Below are positions 57,441 through 64,000 of a stretch of DNA of 64,000 bases, piece by piece. Position numbers and translations under genes: made by a program. The stretch covers positions 248,001 through 312,000 of the forward strand of contig JALNQF010000016.1 of NCBI GenBank assembly GCA_028456385.1. The letters are read 5' to 3'. The stretch's first letter is position 1; every line of letters starts with the position of its first letter. The notes below the pieces were generated by a model, which made no database searches, had not been told where the DNA came from, and was given only the letters and a program-made list of their open reading frames with translations. Origin of the DNA: Ophiosphaerella korrae. Lineage: Eukaryota; Ascomycota; Dothideomycetes; Pleosporales; Phaeosphaeriaceae.

Positions 57441-57512
57441 CATAGGATTCGATTGATCTTTCTATTCATCCTTCCCTCCACCCCACAATCCCACGCCTAC
57501 TGGTAATAACTC

Positions 57513-58931
57513 ATGGCTGGCTTTACTGATACTCTTCGAGAGGATGGGTTGGCCTGGGCCCTGAGAACTCTAGCAGAATTAGAGGAAGACGCGCCGCGAC
57601 TCGCTCACGAAAGACGGCGGTATAGCCAATCTCCACTGCCATATATATCAAGTCCATCGGTCGCGGCGACTCGATTTGCAAGACCCAGTCCTCCTAGGAG
57701 ACAAATGCGGCTAGCACTCGAAATCAGTGCCTCCAAACCACACCAACAATTCTCGGCCCAGATAAGGGACGAAGAGAAGCGAATAAGAAATGCAGATCTA
57801 GATAGAACACGCCGTATACCTGTTGGGTCCGACGCTTACACAATTGCCTGCGAGACCGTTAAGAAGAGCTGGGTTGAGCAAGGCATCTGGAGCGATAAAT
57901 GGAACCACTCGGCTTATGGGCGGTGGAAACACGAAGAACCTCTCGAGCTCGAGCCAGACTCGGAGACAGACCTGGAAGCAGGACCCTCTACTGGCGTTTT
58001 TTCCTTTTTCGCAAAACCGCCGCCGCCGAAGCAGAAGCAGCCGAAGAGCGATGACGAGAAGCGACAAATTGCGGAGCGTCGAGCCTTGCAAGTGCGTCAA
58101 CGCGAGTCGTCTCGTCCACATCATCAGTTCCTCCACCAGATATCTCGGGAGCGCGAAAGAATCCAAGAAGAAACCGCGAATCATGAAGGCGCTGATGCCG
58201 CCGACATTAATACGAGAGCGTATCAGAACGTCAAGTCCACCTGGACTAGGCGAAAAATTTGGAACGAAATATGGGGTATACTGCCTGGAATGTCATGGAA
58301 GCATGAAGATCCAGAATATGCCCGGCGTCTTGCTCAAGGATACTCGGTTGAAACTGACAGTCACCAACTAGGAGAGGCTCATGCCACGACTACGAATGGA
58401 GCTCTTCTCGGACGTAATGTAGGACGTTCTTTCATAAACCCTTTGCAACACAATATCTTTGCGAGAAGCCCTTCTCCTATTGAATCAAATGATAACCCTG
58501 ACGCCATAGATACTACACAACAAGCACCACCCGCAGACACCGATCCGTCGGCGTCAGAGCACGGCAACGCGGAGCACACTCCCCCTGCGCCAAATTCACC
58601 TCGCCAGAGAACAGGCAAACAGGATCTTCATCCTCCTATGGGACAGGCGTTGCGGCCAAGCAAGAAAATGCCTGCACGGCAACCAAACACCCCACAAGAG
58701 GCGCCCGGTGCAACAGACCACATCGCTCTGCGCAGAAGCAAGCGATTACAGCCACCTGCCCCTAGCATGGCTGAGGATCTAGCCAAGACAGCTTCCACAG
58801 ATGCCCCGAAACGCGCAGCCAGATCGCGGAAGGCTGCAAACAATCCCACGACCAGGGCCTCTGCGAAACCCCAGGGAGTATCGAAGAGACAACGAGCGAA
58901 GACTACAAGGGGAGTAGCACGGAAAAAATGA
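57513..58931 (+). CDS. Trp-rich repeat protein, 472 aa, unrecognised family (paralogue 2)
   Basis: Intact single-exon ORF with a start at MAGFTDTLRE just downstream of a TATA-like site. Two modules match those of the 35.1-kb protein. Module 1 is residues about 75-143 (KPHQQFSAQIRDEEKRI, KKSWVEQGIWSDKWNH, GRWKHEEP). Module 2 is about 201-267 (RPHHQFLHQISRERERI, STWTRRKIWNEIW, ILPGMSWKHEDP). A Pro/Lys linker separates them. The C-terminal 200 residues are disordered and strongly basic (LRRSKRLQPP, PKRAARSRKAANN, KRQRAKTTRGVARKK), which suggests nuclear localisation or nucleic-acid contact. This tail is absent from the shorter paralogue. The family is not known to me. Conservation of the module in two diverged, undamaged genes amid pseudogenes implies selection. 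Confidence 0.8.
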   Translation: MAGFTDTLREDGLAWALRTLAELEEDAPRLAHERRRYSQSPLPYISSPSVAATRFARPSPPRRQMRLALEISASKPHQQFSAQIRDEEKRIRNADLDRTRRIPVGSDAYTIACETVKKSWVEQGIWSDKWNHSAYGRWKHEEPLELEPDSETDLEAGPSTGVFSFFAKPPPPKQKQPKSDDEKRQIAERRALQVRQRESSRPHHQFLHQISRERERIQEETANHEGADAADINTRAYQNVKSTWTRRKIWNEIWGILPGMSWKHEDPEYARRLAQGYSVETDSHQLGEAHATTTNGALLGRNVGRSFINPLQHNIFARSPSPIESNDNPDAIDTTQQAPPADTDPSASEHGNAEHTPPAPNSPRQRTGKQDLHPPMGQALRPSKKMPARQPNTPQEAPGATDHIALRRSKRLQPPAPSMAEDLAKTASTDAPKRAARSRKAANNPTTRASAKPQGVSKRQRAKTTRGVARKK

Positions 58932-60082
58932 ACAATTACATACTCCAACATCGAACATGACAATGAAAAGGGTTAGCTGCTTCACATGGAGGTCGTGCTC
59001 GTGTACGAATGGGCAATCAGTGGGGTCTACGGCGCATTGCGGGTAGGCTCAACAGACGGATCAAGGGGTCTCAAGGCAAGTAAAGAGCTTGGTGAACACT
59101 GCGTAGTAAATTAGAGTGGGTGCAACCATTGAGAAAAAATGTGATTGCTCGAGGCTTACATAAATAATTTCATGAATAATTCCACAGACCTTAAACTGAA
59201 GAGCACAAGCGGAGATTGAAGTGATTGATGGGAATGTCACAAAAGGTAACAGCGGTTCCACCCCGGGCACCTGCTTGCGCGATTGTTGCGTCCCTTTACT
59301 CTTGAGCCCGGTTACGCCTGAGCGAAATGCCGGGGCATCATGGGTCAGTGCACAAGATCCTACCTGGTTCATAAACGTGGACCGACTAGCCATGCGTGAG
59401 GGCAGCAAGTGGGAAATGAATATCTGGGGTTGGCCCGTCAACATATATACAAGAAAGAGATAGTATCCGCTTTGTTGGTAGGTGTGGACTAATACGACGA
59501 CCGTACCAAATGCGTTATAACAGGCAAGATCCCCACCTTGTCCCTTTGCTACAGGGAAAAAATTGGAAGGTCGTCTTGGGTAGAAGGTACGATGTGACGA
59601 ATGGGAAGTTGCCGTGCTAAAAGCATTGCATTTTCTCAGACACCCCACAGATTATCTACTCAAACCTGGCAGCCCCAATATTTACTACAGAAATACGCGA
59701 TGAACTCGGCACTAATCTTGCGCCTCGATGTACGGTATGGCTGATTTACAGACCTACCCTTCCTTGCTGGCATCGGCATCTGCCTGTACAAACTCTGATT
59801 ATTGGGTTTTGGGGTTGCAGTCTGGTTTGCATAACGATACGGCCTAGTGTTTTTTGTTGTATTTGTGGTTGGCAATGGAGGTAGGAATATATAAGGTGCG
59901 CTCTTAAGGACCCCTAAATATACTTTATGGGCCTTCTTCTACCCATAACATAGGTAGCTAAGTGCGGAGTGGATCGTGCTGAGTGCATGAGTTCGACCCC
60001 GCTAACGGCCAGTTTAGCTTTAGCCGGCTCTAGGGAGCCGAAACGCGGCCAGTATAGGCCAATAATGCGTTGTATCGCCTCA
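58932..60082. other. intergenic, only doubtful ORFs
   Basis: A 195-codon minus ORF (59061-59648) and a 71-codon minus ORF (59660-59875) are open, but their composition looks random and no motif was found. I do not call genes here. Confidence 0.4.
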
Positions 60083-61559
60083 TCAATTATCGACTATTGT
60101 ACATCTCGAAACCCGATCAAGCTTTTTTACAATGTCATTCTTGTAACTTCCGATGCCCCGTTGAAGGATGCGGGATAAAATCAGAACAAATTCACGTGTG
60201 TCATTGTGATTTGTGGTACGGCATGATCGGAGACAGTGCATATGAAATGCTCCATCATGTATAAAGTGAACCCATACTTCATGCGTAGGACCTGCAGTCA
60301 CAAAAGCAGTGTTGGAATCTCTTGGAGCGTTGGTGTTGACCTGGGGTCTGTGGTTGAGCGCGTCTCCCAATGTACTTGGTTGTTGAGGTCCTGTAAGATT
60401 GCAAGCATAGAAGCACCACTGACGGCAGCTTGGTTCTGCGCACTGACTAGACTTCCATTTAGGCTTAGACCTTTCACTTCAACAACTAGAAAGGGGAATC
60501 TCACGCCGTCTCAGCCGCATGCGGACCGCTCAATATAGAGCCTGCCGCTTGATGATCAACAAGATGCCGCTTATGCTGGACTGAAAATTGAGCATGTGCG
60601 AGTCCGACAGTGATATCGGGTTTAGGCGTTTTTATATGATATGGGTCTGCGGCTTCTGTACTACTGGTCGTTGGAGCAATCGAGCTGCGGATGGAGGAGG
60701 CAATGACGGCACAGAACCACCAAGTATGGCGGCATTTGCGGCTTCGTTGGGGTCGAAGGTAGGTAACGATATTTGTGCCGAGCATGGAGTGTGTGTTCCA
60801 CTATTGTCCTCGTCTGGAACACCGTATTGTGTTGGGCTTGTCGGCTTCAAGGCAGCATGCCACACTGATTGATCTTTAAGTGTACTGAGGTAACAAACGG
60901 TTGAACTAACTTTTTTCCCACAGGTGTGCCTTCAGCGCACCAGAATATGGCTCAATCAGAGTCTTTATAAGCATATGAATGACTGTCCTCCAGTCACCCT
61001 CAAGCGAGCGGTCCTGTGCATTTCTTCGCGATTCAGTCTCATACCAGGCCACCGCACCTTCAGCGTGTCTTCCATGCGCTGCAGGTAAGATTTGACTGAC
61101 CCAGGAGTCAATGATCATTATCTGTTGCACTTCATCCTTGATCGGAGGAGGGAGATCATCAAGAGCCTCGACGAACACATTGGCTTGGAAAAGATTCCGC
61201 ATTCGATAGGTCCGTGGGGATGGTGGTTTCTTAGGACTCGGCATGCTGACTCGAGTGAGACGTGGATTTCGTCTGCTTCAATTCATCAAAGATGTGCTCT
61301 AGGGTGTCGGTGGTGCTGCCATGTTCTTTGGGTCCAACGACTGTTGCAGCGATTGGAGCGCTTCCTCCGTTAGTGGCTGCAATGACGGCGAAGGCGTTTC
61401 AATAGAGCACACACAGCTCTCTCTCGGATGAAGGCAGCATGCAGTAGCGAAGTTCGATGTGCAGACTATTTGTTTCGATAGCCGAGTGTTGTCCAGCGCC
61501 GTTGAAAAGTCATCGGCGGAGCTAGTCAGACGTCCACGCTTCCTAAGCATAGAAAGCAA
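60083..61559 (-). pseudogene. DUF7924-like (PD-(D/E)XK-type) protein, frameshifted
   Basis: Minus-strand gene remains. From 61244: TYRMRNLFQANVFVEALDDL, then WYETESRRNAQDRSLEGDW. An intron (GTTAGT..ATCAG) near 60910 is followed by WHAALKPTSPTQYGVPDE. A frameshift leads into DPYHIKTPKPDITVGLAHAQ and LVDHQAAGSILSGPH. A second frameshift leads to RFPFLVVEVKGLSLNGSLVS and AQNQAAVSGASMLAIL. A last block has THEVWVHFIHDGAFHMH and YKNDIVKKLDRV. PD..and VExK in this order fit a restriction-like nuclease fold, as proposed for such fungal families (recall, not verified). At least two single-base indels prevent translation. The first 300 bp (61299-61559) may be a 5' exon. Confidence 0.6.
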
Positions 61560-61814
61560 TAGAGAAAAAAGGGTTATTGGTAAGCGGCGTTGAAATATGG
61601 TAAACGATGCTTAGCTATGGTGCTGGTGATGATGTTAGTGTTGTCGGGTCGTGCCATTGTGCTTGATGTTGACGTCGATGCTAGTTAACTAACTAGTCCC
61701 TTGACGCAGATGCTTGGCAAACCACCGCCCTCACTTTCGACATCGTACCACCGCCCACCACCACCACCCCAACACCCAGCATCCCACACAGCGTCCCCCG
61801 CCCCGTCCACAACC
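61560..61814. other. boundary intergenic
   Basis: Short spacer between decayed accessory sequence and the first housekeeping-like gene. It contains a CCACCACCACC-rich tract just upstream of the start at 61815. Confidence 0.5.
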
Positions 61815-62455
61815 ATGTCCCCCATCCTCGCGCGCACCGCCTTCCGCGCCGCCCCGCGCCTCGGCGCCGCCCCTGCATTCCGCCGCTGGGCCAGCACCGC
61901 CGCCGAGGGCGAGCAAGCAGCCGGCAAGCAGGCGCTCAAGACGGGCGCGAAGCGCGACCCAGAGCTCTACGTATGCCACGGATCCACACAGCGTCCCGGG
62001 GAAGAGGCCAGAGGCTAATTGGTTGCCACAGGTGCTTCTTGCTATCATGAGCGGCGTCTTTGGCCTTGCTGGATGGCACTTTTGTAAGTCTGCGCCCACC
62101 CAATAGACCTGTCGAGGCCTGCCCATCTTCCCTCATACACAGCTTTGGCGGCACGTTTCTGTGCTGAATCTCTTGCTAGCACGCTCCCCCACTAGTACTT
62201 CCTCTGAGCGAGCCGTTGCCAAAGCGGCAGACAGCGAGCCCTGGAAACAAGGCGGCTCCGGCCCGTACCAATACCACCCCGGAGGTGACACCAGCATCAA
62301 GAAGGATGCCCCCTCGGCATTGAACGTTGTTGTCATTCCTAATGTGACCCTGCCCAAGGTACGTTATCTCTGGTCGACTATGCACGCGGGACGTACTGAC
62401 TCCCTCGCAGTCACTCCACGATATGTACAACAAGTGGGGCAAGGATGGATACTAA
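61815..62455 (+). CDS. small mitochondrial single-pass protein, 143 aa, four exons
   Basis: Spliced model 61815-61970, 62032-62083, 62180-62358, 62411-62455 (432 nt), all introns GT..AG. The N-terminus is an Arg/Ala-rich mitochondrial presequence (MSPILARTAFRAAPRLGAAP..RRWAST). One membrane segment spans residues about 53-69 (VLLAIMSGVFGLAGWHF), followed by a soluble tail with EPWKQGGSGPYQYHPGGD, VVIPNVTLPK and a C-terminal YNKWGKDGY. The style is that of a small inner-membrane subunit or assembly factor conserved in Pezizomycotina, but I cannot name it. GC-rich codon use in exon 1 differs from the accessory genes to the left. Confidence 0.8.
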
Positions 62456-62855
62456 AGTCTTTACGTCGACTAATGTGTGTCCCTCTTCAGCTGCTCTCCC
62501 GAGCTAGAAATGGTGCACTGCCTATTTTTGAATCTCCTTTGTTTCTCAGAGAGGCGCCTGTATATATACACCCGAAAGTACTGTGGACCACACAGTGGCC
62601 ACCGCCGACAGAATCGATTTCTCTAAATTCAAGTTGTGGTTCATTTGGTTGCCTTTCTTTATGCCCTTGCTACCATTGACAAATTAGCCATGTCAAGCAA
62701 CATAACTATGGATGCCAGAGAGAAAAAAAAAACTGATACCGTGCAACAAATTTGTCGTCTTGGTCACATTGCTGATATTTGACGTTTATCATCATCTATG
62801 GGTATCTTTCCAGCTGTTCATGTATCTGACATGCGAGCCCGTGAAAAGCTTTTCG
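62456..62855. other. 3' intergenic between convergent genes
   Basis: Spacer between the converging 3' ends of the mitochondrial protein gene and the histidyl-tRNA synthetase gene. No further gene seen. Confidence 0.6.
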
Positions 62856-64000
62856 TCAAGCTGACCCGGGTAATCTTTTTCGGACCTCAGCAACCATGCT
62901 GACTCTCTCGACCAGAACGCCATCTTTCTCAGGATTGTTCTCGTCCTTGATTCCCAGCACCTTGATTTTGACCTTGCCGTCCTTTAATTCGTCCTCTCCA
63001 AGGATGATGGCAAGTGGAACGCCTGCCGTCTCCGCTTGCTTGAATTGTTGGGGCAGTTTCGGCTTCACCTTGTATGAAAACTCCGTCTTGATGCCAGCGG
63101 CCCATAACTCTTGAGCAACTTGCATACGTTCCTTCAGCATACCAGTGAACCCCTTTCCGCCAAAAGCCATGACAAACGCATCGACATCTTTAGCCCGTTG
63201 TGTTGACTGCCCACGCGCTTTCATGATGCTGATGATGCGGTCAATCCCAAAGGAGATGCCAACACAGGGAATGGGCTTTCCGCTGAACATGCCCACGAGT
63301 TGGTCATAGCGGCCACCTGCAGCAACACTTCCCACACCAATCTCTTGTTGTTTTCCTTTTGTACTAGGCGCAGAGCCCTCTGTTACGACCTCGTAAATAA
63401 TGCCAGTGTAGTAGTCAAGGCCTCTGGCAAGGGAAAGGTCAAATGATACTCTTTTTCTCGCGTCAAACGCATCGAGATACTCAAAAAGTCGCTCCATATC
63501 TTGGATGCCTTTGGAAACGTCCTCAGATTTGGAGAGAACCTCGTCTGATTTGAGAAACTCGATGATGTCGTCACCGCCCCTACGCTGCACCCAGTGACCG
63601 ATCTTGTCCGCGACGTCTGCTGTGAGTCCTTTGGCTTCCATCTCCTTCTTTACCTCAGACCATGCCATCTGTGTAGTGTTAGTGGGGCGACGAGAGGGCG
63701 AGGCCGATGGACAATACCTTATCTAGTTTGTCTACCGCTGAGCTCACAGGCCGAATCAAATCTTCCGTAACGCCGGCAGCCTTGAAAATACCATCGAGAA
63801 TCTTTCTGTGGTTGATCTTAATTGTATATGAATCCCAACTCAAAGCATCAAAAACATCGGTTATGATTTTGAGGATCTCTGCGTCAGGAATCATTGCGTC
63901 GTAGGAGCCAGCAATATCAAAATCGCACTGGTAGAACTCTCTCATGCGGCCTTTGGTCATAGCAGGCTGGTCGCGGCGGTAAACCTTGGCAATTTGATAG
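62856..64000 (-). CDS. HTS1: histidyl-tRNA synthetase, C-terminal part (5' end outside window)
   Basis: A class II aminoacyl-tRNA synthetase that charges tRNA-His. In fungi one gene often serves cytosol and mitochondria. Visible exons are 64000-63718 (partial) and 63668-62856, with a 49-bp intron (GTATTG..CACAG). The first contains motif 2 ([20 protein letters not shown]). The second has the HisA-type motif [26 protein letters not shown], motif 3 in [11 protein letters not shown] and the anticodon-binding domain ([27 protein letters not shown]). There are no lesions. About 365 C-terminal residues are present. It is a conserved single-copy gene marking core genome at the right edge. Confidence 0.95.

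Noticed and set aside
57823..58371. 182-codon plus ORF and 128-codon minus ORF
   Set aside because: They lie entirely within the 472-residue Trp-rich protein in other frames.
59061..59648. 195-codon minus ORF
   Set aside because: Open but of random-looking composition, with no motif, intron signal or context supporting a gene.
61731..62126. Long ORFs in other frames over the mitochondrial protein gene
   Set aside because: GC-rich exon 1 lacks stops in all frames. The spliced plus-strand model with four consistent exons explains the sequence better.

Overview
The window is a stretch of filamentous ascomycete (Pezizomycotina) nuclear DNA. The evidence is short GT..AG introns of about 45-60 bp with CTAAC/CTGAC-like branch sites, HET-domain genes, a Zn2Cys6 fungal transcription factor, fungal-type kinases and a nuclear histidyl-tRNA synthetase. 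The style of the HET, hydrolase-ankyrin and DUF7924-like families suggests Dothideomycetes (perhaps Pleosporales), but that is inference. No bacterial-type operons, rRNA, tRNA or CRISPR could be supported.

From about 2.8 to 61.5 kb the DNA looks like a fast-evolving accessory or subtelomere-like compartment, a graveyard of broken genes with a few intact ones. Broken or truncated: a Zn2Cys6 factor (2.8-5.0 kb), a Myb/SANT-like fragment (7.4-8.5), a protein kinase (10.6-11.5), a C2H2 finger fragment (13.6), a JmjC-like gene (17.2-18.8), a kinase fragment abutting a DUF7924-like fragment (21.7-23.1), a copia retrotransposon 3' end beside a telomere-like inverted-repeat element (23.5-24.7), a DUF7708/NLR N-terminal fragment (24.8-25.6), a HET C-terminal half (27.1-27.9), an unrecognised gene (36.4-38.7), a HET gene with an 8-residue repeat tail (38.8-41.3), a pogo/Fot1 transposase scrap (50.1), a phosphatidylserine decarboxylase (50.9-51.8), kinase and TPR scraps (54.8-55.6) and a second DUF7924-like gene (60.1-61.5). 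Many lesions are CAA/CAG to TAA/TAG or His to Tyr, as expected from C-to-T mutation such as RIP, mixed with single-base frameshifts.

Intact genes inside the compartment are an FHA-domain protein kinase (32.0-33.5), an 858-residue alpha/beta-hydrolase-ankyrin protein with no NACHT domain (43.3-46.2), a 669-residue membrane-anchored HET protein (52.2-54.2), two tiny Cys-rich proteins (6.3 and 21.3 kb), and two paralogues of an unrecognised Trp-rich repeat family (35.1-36.0 and 57.5-58.9). Both paralogues follow copies of the same upstream repeat. Together these suggest a self/non-self recognition and signalling repertoire (HET, NLR-like, kinase) under birth-and-death evolution. The Trp-rich pair is the best candidate for something undescribed.

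Right of about 61.8 kb the character changes to conserved housekeeping genes: a small mitochondrial single-pass protein and the cytosolic/mitochondrial histidyl-tRNA synthetase, which runs off the window. The accessory/core boundary therefore lies near 61.6 kb. No Starship captain-type recombinase was seen, so the mobile context of the compartment is unknown.
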